From assembly GCF_028473665.1 (NCBI RefSeq), contig NZ_CP098774.1, forward strand, positions 124,001-188,000: 64,000 nt of DNA, given 5' to 3'. This document shows, piece by piece, positions 45,053-56,725 of this stretch. Every line of letters begins with the position of its first letter. The first letter of the stretch is position 1. The notes under the pieces were generated by a model. It saw only the letters and a list, made by a program, of their open reading frames with translations, made no database searches and was not told where the DNA came from. The position numbers were made by a program, and so were the translations under genes. This stretch comes from Sphingomonas sp. QA11 (GTDB lineage: Bacteria > Pseudomonadota > Alphaproteobacteria > Sphingomonadales > Sphingomonadaceae).

Positions 45053-45973
45053 ATGCTTCGTTCGTTGATGCTTGCCGGTGCCGCCCTGATGATGGCCGCG
45101 CCCGCCGCGGCGCAGGTGCCGCCTTATCCGGCCGCTTTTCACACGGAGGAGATCGCGACGAACGGCGCGACCATCCATGTCCGCGTCGGGGGCAAGGGGC
45201 CCGCGGTCGTCCTGCTCCATGGTTATGGCGAGACCGGCGACATGTGGGCGCCGATGGCGGCCGACCTGATGCGCGACCACACGGTGATCGTTCCCGATCT
45301 GCGTGGCCTCGGCCTCTCTTCAAAGCCAGCGGGCGGCTTTGACAAGAAAACCCAGGCCGGCGACGTGCTGGGCGTGCTCGACCGGCTGAAGATCGGCAAG
45401 GCCGACCTGGTCACCCATGATATCGGCAACATGGTCGGCTTCGCCTTCGCGGCGAATCATCCCGATCGGGTCAACCGTTTCGTGCTGATCGACGCGCCTA
45501 TCCCGGGGGTAGGCCCGTGGGACGAGATCCTCAAAAGCCCGCTGCTCTGGCATTTCCGCTTCGGCGGGCCGGACATGGAGCGGCTGGTCGCCGGCCGGGA
45601 GCGAATCTATCTCGATCGCTTCTGGAACGAGTTTTCGGCTGACCCGAAGCATTTCAGCGAAGCCTCGCGGGAGCATTATGCGAAGCTCTACGCGATGCCC
45701 GGCGCGATGCATTCCGGCTTCGCCCAGTTCGCCGCCTTCGATCAGGACGTGATCGACGACCGCGCGGTGCTGGCGGCGAACGGCAAGCTCAAGATGCCGG
45801 TCCTCGCCCTCGGCGGCGAGAAGAGCTTCGGCCCGATGATGGCGGTGGTGATGCGCGCCGCGGCCGACAATGTCACCGAAGGCGTTGTCCCCGGTTCCGG
45901 CCACTGGATCATGGAGGAAAATCCGGACGCGACCGTGAAGATGGTCCGCGCTTTCCTGGTGCCCGCGCAATGA
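45053..45973 (+). CDS. Exported alpha/beta hydrolase of the epoxide hydrolase / dehalogenase type
   Basis: The protein has 306 residues from ATG 45053 after GGGGAAATATCC. It has a signal peptide (LMLAGAALMMAAPAAAQ). The core shows HGYGETGDMW (about 56-65, oxyanion) and DLRGLGLSSKPAGG. The nucleophile region VTHDIGNMVGF has Asp rather than Ser near 124, as in epoxide hydrolases and haloacid/haloalkane dehalogenases. The catalytic His lies in SGHWIMEE. An exported enzyme of this class with an Asp nucleophile fits removal of epoxides outside the cytoplasm. Its stop overlaps the cupin start. Confidence 0.9.
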   Translation: MLRSLMLAGAALMMAAPAAAQVPPYPAAFHTEEIATNGATIHVRVGGKGPAVVLLHGYGETGDMWAPMAADLMRDHTVIVPDLRGLGLSSKPAGGFDKKTQAGDVLGVLDRLKIGKADLVTHDIGNMVGFAFAANHPDRVNRFVLIDAPIPGVGPWDEILKSPLLWHFRFGGPDMERLVAGRERIYLDRFWNEFSADPKHFSEASREHYAKLYAMPGAMHSGFAQFAAFDQDVIDDRAVLAANGKLKMPVLALGGEKSFGPMMAVVMRAAADNVTEGVVPGSGHWIMEENPDATVKMVRAFLVPAQ

Positions 45974-46455
45974 GCCGGCGCCTCTGGCTGGCGGCGGCCC
46001 TCCTGCCGCTCGCCGCGACAAGCGCGGCGCAGACGGGCGAGGGCGGTCGTCTCCGCCTTGCCCCGGCTGACGTCGCGGCGGTGCCGGCGCTCGGTGCGGG
46101 CGCCGGCACCTCTGGCGTCGCGGGTATCCGAACCCGAATCCTGTCGGGCGACCCGACCAGGGCCGGTCTCTACACCATCGCGCTCACCGTCCCCGCCAAC
46201 ACCCGTATCGCCGCCCATCGCCATCGTGACGATCGCACCGCGACCGTCGTCTCCGGCACCTGGTATTTCGGCTATGGCGACAAGGCGGCCGACGCGGCGT
46301 TCAAGGCACTGCCGCCCGGCAGCTTCTATGCGGAGCCGGCCGACGTCGCCCATTTCGCCCGGACCGGCGCCACGCCCGTGACGGTGTACATCACCGGCGT
46401 CGGGCCGACCGACACGCGCTACGTCGACGCGGCGGCCGATCCCGGCGGGCGGTGA
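45970..46455 (+). CDS. Exported cupin-domain protein
   Basis: A 161-residue protein whose ATG overlaps the hydrolase stop (ATGA). A signal peptide (LWLAAALLPLAATSAAQ) is followed by a single cupin barrel with metal-site motif 1, IAAHRHRDDRTATVVSGTWYFGYG (His ligands near 83-85), and motif 2, PGSFYAEPADVAHFAR (His near 126). It could bind a divalent metal and act as a small dioxygenase or isomerase. Coupling with the hydrolase implies a common substrate. Confidence 0.88.
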   Translation: MSRRLWLAAALLPLAATSAAQTGEGGRLRLAPADVAAVPALGAGAGTSGVAGIRTRILSGDPTRAGLYTIALTVPANTRIAAHRHRDDRTATVVSGTWYFGYGDKAADAAFKALPPGSFYAEPADVAHFARTGATPVTVYITGVGPTDTRYVDAAADPGGR

Positions 46456-46470
46456 GCAGGGGGCTTCACC

Positions 46471-47880
46471 TCAGTAGATGATACCAAGGCCGAATGTGAG
46501 TTTGTTCTCGTGCTCGAACGAGAGCTCGTTGGTCCCGTTGGCATAGGTGAAGCCGACGTCGATTCCGACATTGTAACTGGTCCAGAAACGCTGCTTGATC
46601 TGCGCCTCGAGGCGTTCGATCTTGTCGGGCGCGCCGTGAAGGACCGGAAGATACCGGTATTTGACGTTGCCGAGCAGTTCCGTCTTGTCGCTCATCGGCA
46701 GGAATGCCTCGAATTCGCCTCGGGCGCCCGCGGCAAGGAAGGTGTCGAACGATCCCAATTTGGTGGTGCCCCGTTTCGTCACCTCCGCTGCCTGGATCTC
46801 AAGCTGCACGCGGCACCGTGTCTTCAGGCCGATCTGCGGGATCAGCATGGTGGCCCGCTCGAAGTCGCAAAGGCCGATGCCGGTGCCCGGCGCGACGGGC
46901 CTCAGCAGGCCGCTCAGCTTCACGCGGCTGGCATCGTTGGCGAAGTCGAAGATCGCGCCGGCCTGCGTGTCGAGGAACAGTTTGAAATCGCTCGTCTCTC
47001 CGGTGAGCTGCGTGTGAAGCAGGATGCCGGTCTCAAGCGCATCCGTATCCCCGTCGCTCTGGGATGCGCCCGGGGCGAGCGCCGGCGCTGGGTGGGTGCG
47101 CGCATGGCTGAGGTCGTATCGGCCATAGAGATAGGAAATGCTTCTCGCCGATGTCGGCGACGTCAGCCGGATTCCGAGCGTGCCGCTGATCGCCAGGTTG
47201 GTGTCGGTCTTGCGGCTGCCGTCGTCCAGGGTCGAACGAGTCCGGTCGAAGGCGAGCGACACCGCGCCCGCGTCCCGCCTTTCATCGCCGAGCATCCCGA
47301 GTTCCTCGGGTGTCGCCCGCAGTGAAATGGCCGCCGGCGCGGTGAAATCCTCCCACCCGCTGATGAATGTGGTTCCGGATTGATCAGCCTTGCAGGCGAA
47401 GACCGCGCCGGAAAATGCCGGCTGGAACAGAAACGGCCTGGCGGCCGGCACTCCGCCCTCCAGGGTCAGCGATGAACCATCCCCCGGCCTGGCGCGCCGG
47501 ATCTGCCCTTCGAGGCGATCCATCGTCGCTTGCAGGATATAGGCATCGCCGGCTGGCTCGGCCTCGGTCCCCGCCTGGATGGCGCCCAGCCGGCGCACCA
47601 TGCGCGCATAGGTCTCGGCGAGCGTCAGCGAGAGGTCCGGTCCTTCTGGCGCCGGCCGTTCGACCGCCCAGTCGGTCGGGCTCTTGCCCGTCTCGGTCAG
47701 CACCGCCTTGGCCAGATCGACCTGGCCGATCTTCCCGCCGGCATGGCCGGCGCAGGCGCGGTCGAACACCGTCGAGGCAGAGGGGGTATCCCTTGCCTCG
47801 GCCTTTCCCGCCATGATGGCGACGGCCGCGGCCACCGCGAGGGCCGAGGCCCGCAGGCGCAGTCTGGCGGGGCCGGTCAT
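46471..47880 (-). CDS. Hypothetical outer-membrane beta-barrel protein
   Basis: The protein has 469 residues from ATG 47880. The longer in-frame reading upstream covers the neighbouring gene in another frame. It has a signal peptide (ASALAVAAAVAIMAGKAEA). Later residues alternate polar and hydrophobic in short strands (VQLEIQAAEVTKRGT, VGIDVGFTYANGTNEL), and the chain ends in LTFGLGIIY. The terminal aromatic residue is typical of outer-membrane barrels. No family is recognised. It is coupled by an ATGA overlap to an upstream small gene. Confidence 0.75.
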   Translation of the reverse strand: MTGPARLRLRASALAVAAAVAIMAGKAEARDTPSASTVFDRACAGHAGGKIGQVDLAKAVLTETGKSPTDWAVERPAPEGPDLSLTLAETYARMVRRLGAIQAGTEAEPAGDAYILQATMDRLEGQIRRARPGDGSSLTLEGGVPAARPFLFQPAFSGAVFACKADQSGTTFISGWEDFTAPAAISLRATPEELGMLGDERRDAGAVSLAFDRTRSTLDDGSRKTDTNLAISGTLGIRLTSPTSARSISYLYGRYDLSHARTHPAPALAPGASQSDGDTDALETGILLHTQLTGETSDFKLFLDTQAGAIFDFANDASRVKLSGLLRPVAPGTGIGLCDFERATMLIPQIGLKTRCRVQLEIQAAEVTKRGTTKLGSFDTFLAAGARGEFEAFLPMSDKTELLGNVKYRYLPVLHGAPDKIERLEAQIKQRFWTSYNVGIDVGFTYANGTNELSFEHENKLTFGLGIIY

Positions 47881-48197
47881 GCCCGCATCTCCATCGGCCG
47901 GATGGTTGCCCTTGCGCCTGCCTCGTCGGCCTTGGCGGCCAGGTAGCGCTGGAACTCGATCAGCGGCTTGCTCAGGGCATTGCGCTTCGCCTGGACGGGT
48001 ACCCTGATCTTGCCGCCGTCGGGCAGGCTGTCGTTGAACAGGTTGACGATCGCCGTCGCCGCGGCTTCCCACCCTTCCGACGTATAGCCGAGATCCGTGT
48101 CCGGAATCAGCTCCTGCCAGGCGTCGCTGCTGTCGCTGTGGTGCTCGGCGATAAAAGCCTCGATCGCATCATAGGCGCGCTGATAGTTGCTCGTCAT
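47877..48197 (-). CDS. Hypothetical small cytoplasmic protein
   Basis: The protein has 106 residues, with start ATG 48197 following GGAGGAAGGCGATG on the minus strand, a strong ribosome site. It is mostly helical with an acidic N-terminal half ([23 protein letters not shown]) and basic later region ([14 protein letters not shown]). No family is recognised. The translation overlap with the barrel gene suggests a shared operon. Confidence 0.7.
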   Translation of the reverse strand: MTSNYQRAYDAIEAFIAEHHSDSSDAWQELIPDTDLGYTSEGWEAAATAIVNLFNDSLPDGGKIRVPVQAKRNALSKPLIEFQRYLAAKADEAGARATIRPMEMRA

Positions 48198-48332
48198 CGC
48201 CTTCCTCCTCTATTGGTGGAGGAAATGATGCGCCCACCGGCTTTCCGGGGCGCGTGACGGCCGTCACGCCGCCGCAACGATTCCGCCGGCTTGCCCCGGC
48301 GCCGGTTCGACACCACATCGACGCTTCACGCG

Positions 48333-48361
48333 TTGACCTGCCGCGCGGCCTTCTTTATCTC
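48333..48361 (+). promoter_or_regulatory. Candidate uvrA promoter
   Basis: TTGACC (48333-48338), 17-base spacer, TATCTC (48356-48361). The predicted transcription start falls at about 48368, inside the SOS box, so a bound LexA would block initiation. Confidence 0.45.
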
Positions 48362-48363
48362 AA

Positions 48364-48378
48364 GAACAAATCTGGAAC
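48364..48378 (+). promoter_or_regulatory. Alphaproteobacterial LexA box upstream of uvrA
   Basis: GAAC (48364-48367), seven bases, GAAC (48375-48378) is an exact direct-repeat SOS box of the alphaproteobacterial type. It lies 46 bases before the uvrA start and overlaps the predicted transcription start. uvrA is a classic LexA target. Confidence 0.85.
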
Positions 48379-48424
48379 AGAGTGGCTTTATGCTGACCCA
48401 TATTCTGAAGCATCGGTGTTGCGC

Positions 48425-51475
<3,051 letters not shown>

Positions 51476-51479
51476 TTTT

Positions 51480-51502
51480 CCCTCTCCCCTTGTGGGAGAG
51501 GG
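51480..51502 (+). terminator. Hairpin after uvrA
   Basis: CCCTCTCCC-CTTGT-GGGAGAGGG, a perfect 9-bp stem, starts 4 bases after the uvrA stop. It belongs to the same CCCTCTCCCC palindrome type as 18054 and lacks a T run. Confidence 0.55.
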
Positions 51503-51580
51503 AGGGAGCCGCGAAGTAATTTAAGCGCAATTAAAACGTAATTTTGATTGTTGGCAATCGAGTTTGTACCATAGTTCTGT

Positions 51581-52630
51581 CTATGATAGAATGTCTATGC
51601 TCTCTCTTTCGGAGACGCGAGTTGAAATGTCGGCATTTAATTTCGATATCTCAAATCTTAGCTTCGGGATAACTGTAGATATTGAAGTTGTTTCGAGCCA
51701 GTCTTTCACTCCGTCGTCGCTTAAATTAACATTCCAAACGACTATTCGATGCTGGGTCATCGACTTCCTCTCACGATTTGCCTGATTCATTGCTTTTTCT
51801 TCATTTTCAAGCTGCTTTTTGAGAGAGTCTGGTGCGTATCTATCATTTCGTACAAAGTCACGGAAGTCTTGATAGTTGCTTGGAAAGGCTTTAATCCCAT
51901 GGAAGCTCAGTTCGTCGATAGAAAATCGATCATTGCTATACAGTGTAGATAGGGCCGAGGTTCTGGATGATATGATTTGTTCCTTTCCTCGCACTGTTCC
52001 TATAAATTCTCCAGTAGAATCTTGTATCTGTATTCCTGACGCGATCCCTAAAATTGTATCTATAGGTGAGGATGCTTCATCAATTTGCTTTATCAGCGAA
52101 TCAAGTGTCGGCAATACCCAGGCCTTTTCAATAAGCTGGTTGTTTAAGTCTTTCAGTAGAGATGGCACTCGCGATGCCAGAATGTCCGATAAAAGTTTAT
52201 CAAATATCATAAACTGATTTGGACCGCGATAGTTAGCCAAAAAATTTGCTGCGAAAAACTCTTGGAAAGATCGATGGATAAAATGAACTTTTCCACCGTC
52301 TCTTTGCAGTAGGCATACGCTTTCTAGGCAATCTCTAATGAGCTCATCTATTTCAACATCTATTTCTTCGAGCTCGGCGGATCGTTTCAAATGATTATAT
52401 AAATCGATATTATCAAATGATACAAGGTGTTCGGCCAGTGTTCTGAAGCAAAATAGTGAAAATGCGCGTTTAAATTGGTCCTTATGTAGGCCGCTTCGAT
52501 GAATCCTTCTGAATGGGCCCTTTGAAGTGTCATGTCTGCTGTACAGCGTGTCAAAGGCTTGATCGTAGAAAAGTGCTGCGCGGGTGGGAATTTCGCCTGC
52601 ATCAGCGTATGAATTACGGTGACAGTGCAT
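51581..52630 (-). pseudogene. C-terminal remnant of a NACHT/STAND-type NTPase
   Basis: A 349-codon frame of AT-rich DNA unlike its neighbours. It retains the region after the NTPase domain: GEIPTRAALFYDQAFDTLY...HDTSKGPFRR, KRAFSLFCFRTLAEH, and the diagnostic FIHRSFQEFFAANFLA near residue 120. No Walker A or B motif is present, and the first 12 codons are foreign to the family, so the ATPase domain has been lost at about 52610. Full-length NACHT proteins of this type are bacterial conflict sensors. The remnant runs to a normal-looking C-terminus. Whether it is still expressed is unknown. Confidence 0.75.
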
Positions 52631-52836
52631 TTTATTCGCGTACCAATTCCCGCATCAGCCCATTGGCCGGAGCCGCGATCCTGGTTTCAATCCCTCATGC
52701 CGATCGACCACGACAAGATCGATGAAGCCACGCTCGCGCTGCTCTATCTCGGGCTGCACGACGATTGTCGCGCCTGGAAGAGCTTCGACTGGGAAACCAC
52801 CGAGCGGCTCCACGCGAGGGGAATTACGGTGCCAGT
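52611..52836. repeat. 16-bp direct repeat bordering the remnant and the DUF6429 fragment
   Basis: GAATTACGGTGACAGT at 52611-52626 recurs as GAATTACGGTGCCAGT at 52821-52836 (15 of 16). The first copy lies at the broken end of the NACHT remnant, and the second marks where the DUF6429 frame diverges. They look like junctions of a rearrangement. Confidence 0.6.
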
Positions 52837-52843
52837 TTACTAA
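52697..52843 (+). pseudogene. Truncated DUF6429-family protein
   Basis: ATG 52697 opens the family N-terminus IDHDKIDEATLALLYLGLHDD, then CRAWKSFDWETTERLHARG. After 43 residues the match ends exactly where the direct repeat GAATTACGGTG begins, and the frame stops five codons later. Family members continue for roughly 20-40 more residues, as I recall. The gene therefore seems cut by the same event that left the NACHT remnant. Confidence 0.65.
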
Positions 52844-52952
52844 TTAGCCCTGCATCGGCCACCCAGCGAGCATACTGCGCCGTACATCCCATTTCGGTGC
52901 CTTAGTGCTTCCTAAACGCTTCCTCTCGCATGCTCCGTCCATCGGAGGCCCC

Positions 52953-53561
52953 ATGCGCATCATCATCCTCGCCGCGTCGGTTGCTGTCGCCACGGCATCT
53001 CCCGCCCAGATATCCTCCACCCCGGACCGGTCGCTCGTTCAGGCGGTCGTGGAGCTGAGCAGCACCACCTGCTACGGCATCCAGTCAGGCACCATCGCCC
53101 TGCCGGCGGACGGCGACCCGGACGCCCTCGGCAAGACCATGGCGGCCGTGAAGGCGATGGGCCTGAACTACGGCGTCGACAATCGCGTCTTCAAGGATCT
53201 CGGACGCGCCGGTACCGCGATGATCTCCCGCGCGACGATCGGTTCGCGGACGCTCCCGGCGGGCGACCTTGTCATCACCTTCGGCGGGCCGCAGCCGCTC
53301 TGCCGCGTGATTCTGCTCACCGCGCCGACCCCCGGCCTGACCGACGCGGTTGCCGCGCGCATCGTCGCGCAGGGATGGAAGGCGGCATCGGTGACTCAAG
53401 CGAGTCCGGCCGTCGAACGTCGCGCCTTCGTCCGCCGCGACGCCGCGGGTAATCCCTATCTGATGAACCTGATCGCCGCCGTTGACACGACCTCTCGGCT
53501 GCGCCTGTTCACCACCGTGGTCCGCATCCCGCCGGGTGTCGCGCTTCCGCCGGGTTTGTGA
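52953..53561 (+). CDS. Hypothetical exported protein
   Basis: The protein has 202 residues from ATG 52953 after GGAGGCCC. It has a signal peptide (MRIIILAASVAVATASPAQ). The mature part has two Cys (TTCYGIQSG and QPLCRVIL), perhaps a disulphide, and a mixed alpha/beta pattern. No family is recognised. The 213 bases that follow, up to the sterol-desaturase gene, hold nothing I can support. Confidence 0.75.
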   Translation: MRIIILAASVAVATASPAQISSTPDRSLVQAVVELSSTTCYGIQSGTIALPADGDPDALGKTMAAVKAMGLNYGVDNRVFKDLGRAGTAMISRATIGSRTLPAGDLVITFGGPQPLCRVILLTAPTPGLTDAVAARIVAQGWKAASVTQASPAVERRAFVRRDAAGNPYLMNLIAAVDTTSRLRLFTTVVRIPPGVALPPGL

Positions 53562-53774
53562 TTGGCATTCCGGAATTGTGGCGCCACGCAACAGAGCTGG
53601 ATGAAAGCGCACCGATCGCCGGTTCCGTCCGCGAAACGCGGCGAGGTTACGGGTGCGCCAGTGCGCCAACTAAGACGCGCACGCCGCAGGGCCGGCTCTC
53701 GAACCGAAGCGCAAAGCATACCGCAAGGCTGGAACTGCTACCCCCACACATCGCTCGGCGCCGGGAGCGGTGGT

Positions 53775-54599
53775 TCAGCGCACCAGCACGGCCTCGACCG
53801 TCCCATTCCGACGGTCGCGTCGAAATCGTACCGGCAAGTCGATCCAGTCCCGCAAACTCCGCGGCTGGTCGATCTCCGCCAGTCCGGTGTCGGGCCACTC
53901 GTTCCTGGCGGGGAACCAGGCCGTTCCGAACAGGCGATCCCACAGCGTGGTGAAGGCCCCGAAATTCTTGTCGAAATGCTTTTCTTCAAGCGAGTGGTGG
54001 ATTCGATGAAATCTGTTGTCGCAGAAAAACAGGCGCAACGGTCCGAGATTGAGGCGGGTCGGCGAGTGAATGAAGGACGCCTGAAGGTGGATAATGATCA
54101 GCATCGCCGGAACAACAGGGCCGGTGTCGGTCACGATCAGGCTTACCGGCAGCAGCAGGAACACCGCCTGGAAGACCGGCTCGCTGACATGGTGGTAGGA
54201 ACTGACAGCATTCAGTTCCCTGATCGAGTGATGCACCGCATGAAACCGCCAGGCGAAGGCATGCTGGGCACGGTGAAACCAGTAGAAGAAAAAATCATAG
54301 ATCAGCGCTGCCGCGATCGGCGCCATGACAATCGCCGCGATTCCGGCCCAGTCGAAGGACAGCGGCATCGTTATCAGGGGCCTGATGCCGATCGATACCC
54401 ACAGGGCATGGAACAGTTTGAAGATCACCATGCTGACAGGCACGTAGAGCGCCCATATCCCAAGCCCGGTCAATCTCTGGTGCAGTGACTGCTTTTCGCG
54501 CGGCAGCAGAAGCTCGACCGCCGTCATCAGCGAGAGGCTGAAAGCGCTCACGATAGCGACCGGCCCTGCTTCGGCCCATAGTTCAGCGAACACCGTCAT
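53775..54599 (-). CDS. Sterol desaturase / fatty acid hydroxylase superfamily membrane protein
   Basis: A 274-residue protein with four membrane helices and the di-iron histidine clusters HRAQH (about 109-113), HAVHH (about 119-123) and HRIHHS (about 198-203), in the order of the superfamily. An FFFYWFHR motif precedes the first cluster. Members hydroxylate or desaturate lipids such as carotenoids, sterols or fatty acids at the membrane. The substrate is not evident. A small inverted repeat CCGAT-ACCA-ATCGG lies at 54617-54630, close to its start. Confidence 0.92.
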   Translation of the reverse strand: MTVFAELWAEAGPVAIVSAFSLSLMTAVELLLPREKQSLHQRLTGLGIWALYVPVSMVIFKLFHALWVSIGIRPLITMPLSFDWAGIAAIVMAPIAAALIYDFFFYWFHRAQHAFAWRFHAVHHSIRELNAVSSYHHVSEPVFQAVFLLLPVSLIVTDTGPVVPAMLIIIHLQASFIHSPTRLNLGPLRLFFCDNRFHRIHHSLEEKHFDKNFGAFTTLWDRLFGTAWFPARNEWPDTGLAEIDQPRSLRDWIDLPVRFRRDRRNGTVEAVLVR

Positions 54600-54894
54600 C
54601 CGACCGCCTTATGCTGCCGCCGATACCAATCGGTTAATCGGCCCGCGCAACGGCTCCATCCGGCATTGCGGTTGTGAGTGGGGCATTCTCTGAACTTTGG
54701 GATGCTGACGTTCGTTTGCCCTATGCAATCTGGTACCTGCAGTCGCCGTAGCAACCGTGTCCGCCTGCTTTATGCTACCATCATCCTGGCCACGGCGGCT
54801 CAATCCACCGACGCCACACCCATCGCAACCAGCGCTGCTGTATCGATGCGCGGCGCATCGCAATCCGGGCCCGTCCCGTCAAGAAAGACCAACC

Positions 54895-55740
54895 ATGGAA
54901 GACTACCAACCCGCAGCCCCGGCCCCAGATCGCCGCATCGCGCTGCTGATCGACGCCGACAATGTCTCGCACAGCAAGATCGCGCTGATCCTCGCCGAAC
55001 TCTCCAAATATGGCACCGCCAATATCCGTCGTGCCTATGGCGACTGGGGCAGCGCCGGCCTGAAGGGCTGGCGGGAGAAACTGCACGCCTTCGCCATCCG
55101 CCCGATCCAGCAGTTCAGCTATTCCGCCGGCAAGAACGCGACTGACATCGCGCTCGTCATCGACGCGATGGAACTGCTCTACACCCAGAAGCTCGACGGC
55201 TTCTGCATCGCGTCGAGCGATGCTGATTTCACGCCGCTGGTCATGCAGCTCAAGGCCAATGGCCACGACGTCTATGGCTTTGGCGAGCGCAAGACGCCTG
55301 ATCCGTTCGTCAACGCCTGCACGACCTTCCTCTATCTCGACAGCTTCGATGATCCTGCGGCGCCGGCTCCCGCCGCGCCGCCGACCGAAAAGCGCAAGAG
55401 CGAAGGCAAGGCGGCCGCCACCGGCGCGAAGGCGAAGACCAAGGCCGAGGCGTCCCCGCCGAAATCCCCGGGCAAGGTCCTTGCCCAGGACGCGACCCTC
55501 GTCACGATCCTGCGCGGCGCGGTCGAGGCGGCGGCCTGGGACGATGGCTGGGCCTCGATGCCGGCGGCGGGCAGCGCGGCGAAGCGCCAGGCCTCGATCG
55601 ACCCGCGCAACTACGGCGTGCGCAACTTCCCCGACCTGTTCGAGGCGATCGGCCTGTTCGACATCTACAAGGGCGAGAACGGCCACAGCTTCGTCGCCGA
55701 CAAGCGCAACAAGGACAAGGCGGCGCGCCCGTCGCGGTGA
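54895..55740 (+). CDS. NYN-domain RNase-like protein with C-terminal LOTUS/OST-HTH domain
   Basis: The protein has 281 residues from ATG 54895. The PIN-like NYN domain (about 14-150) shows the acidic residues of the active site in LLIDADNVS, NATDIALVIDAME and SSDADFTPLV. A charged Ala/Lys/Pro linker (155-200) leads to a C-terminal LOTUS domain (about 200-275: VTILRGAVEAAAWDDGW, FPDLFEAIGLFDI). Such proteins (LabA/DUF88) are likely RNA-cleaving nucleases directed by the RNA-binding LOTUS domain. The 295 bases upstream show no other gene. Confidence 0.9.
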   Translation: MEDYQPAAPAPDRRIALLIDADNVSHSKIALILAELSKYGTANIRRAYGDWGSAGLKGWREKLHAFAIRPIQQFSYSAGKNATDIALVIDAMELLYTQKLDGFCIASSDADFTPLVMQLKANGHDVYGFGERKTPDPFVNACTTFLYLDSFDDPAAPAPAAPPTEKRKSEGKAAATGAKAKTKAEASPPKSPGKVLAQDATLVTILRGAVEAAAWDDGWASMPAAGSAAKRQASIDPRNYGVRNFPDLFEAIGLFDIYKGENGHSFVADKRNKDKAARPSR

Positions 55741-55876
55741 TGGGCGATGCCGGCAATCCGGTTAACTGCCATAGCCGACGCTAAGCTGATCGCCTCTTCT
55801 CCCATGGTGGCTTTCGTGGAAGCGGGCCTATTTCCAGGGTGTTTGAATTGCCCTGCAGATTTTGGTGCCAGTACAC

Positions 55877-56128
55877 TCAACCGCGCCGCCGACGACCCAA
55901 TCGGTTGACGGCCCAGTTGACCAAAAGTCCAAAGGCAATAGCGATGGCTGCGGTAGGGAAAGCGACATGCATCCAAAAGCCCTTGCTACAGCGTGTATCG
56001 GGCGCGCAGTCGCCCAGGGCATCCACGATCGTCAACAGCATGAAGACTGGTGCGCCGAGCATGGCGGCTGCAGCACAGCCCCATTTGCTCCCCCGGGTGC
56101 TGCTGCCTTTGTAACCGCTATCGTCCAT
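55877..56128 (-). CDS. Small hypothetical membrane protein
   Basis: An 83-residue protein with two hydrophobic segments (about 18-35 and 54-74), a Cys pair in the loop (DCAPDTRCSKG) and a basic C-terminus (NRLGRRRRG). Composition and charge distribution fit a real two-helix membrane protein. No family is recognised. Confidence 0.6.
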   Translation of the reverse strand: MDDSGYKGSSTRGSKWGCAAAAMLGAPVFMLLTIVDALGDCAPDTRCSKGFWMHVAFPTAAIAIAFGLLVNWAVNRLGRRRRG

Positions 56129-56240
56129 CGGGAGAGGCTACAGCTTTCGTCGTGAATGTTTAACGGCTTAAATGTTCGCATGGTTTCCCCAGGCAACGGC
56201 GTGAGCCTGGCCGGCATGATCGACCGGATGGTCAAAGACA

Positions 56241-56390
56241 ATGTTGGCCCGTTGTGATGTGGAGATGAAGAAGGTCGTGGACGCGCGCCAGGAAAAGGCG
56301 TGCAGCTGTTATGTCCACGCAAGCCTGAAGGACGAGCCGAATGTCCGCACGATCGAGAAGCGCCGCTGGCGGGAGAAAGCGGGACCATGA
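56241..56390 (+). CDS. Possible very small protein
   Basis: ATG 56241 opens 49 codons rich in Lys, Arg, Glu and Cys (VEMKKVVDARQEKACSCYV, IEKRRWREKAGP). It lies in the 597-base stretch 56129-56725 that otherwise holds no gene. The sequence is protein-like but short, and it could be a fragment. I can give no function. Confidence 0.3.
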   Translation: MLARCDVEMKKVVDARQEKACSCYVHASLKDEPNVRTIEKRRWREKAGP

Positions 56391-56470
56391 TGACGCCTTC
56401 GCCCTTCGGCGACACGAGTATTCACAATAAGTAATTGATAATATTTATTATAATAAATTGTGATGCCCGT

Positions 56471-56500
56471 GGAAATGTCAGTAACCCTCATGACATTTCC
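56471..56500. promoter_or_regulatory. Perfect inverted repeat in an AT-rich gap
   Basis: GGAAATGTCA and TGACATTTCC are perfect 10-bp arms with a 10-base spacer. They follow an AT-rich patch (56425-56462), itself bounded by CACAAT and ATTGTG. They lie upstream of an exported-protein gene, and either an operator or an RNA hairpin is possible. Confidence 0.4.
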
Positions 56501-56725
56501 AACGCCACGGCCCGCGACCGGCAAGGCCCCGCGCTGGAAAGCCCTTGATTCAATCCGCCATCGGCTGCGGCTATGCCAACACCGTCCCAGCGCTCTTTGA
56601 CATGGCCGGTGAAAGAAACAGTCGTTCCCGGCGGAGCGATCGGCGCAGGTGGTCATGTGCCGGATCGCATGACATTGGCGCCCGCCCGCCCTAAACGGTC
56701 GCGACCCCGCCATCGGAGACAGGCC

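Noticed and set aside
51581..52630. Intact defence gene
   Set aside because: The nucleotide-binding motifs are absent and the N-terminus is foreign, so it is reported as a remnant and not as a working system.
54609..54863. Minus-strand 84-codon frame in the gap before the NYN gene
   Set aside because: Composition is not protein-like and there is no ribosome site. The 295-base gap otherwise shows only a short inverted repeat.
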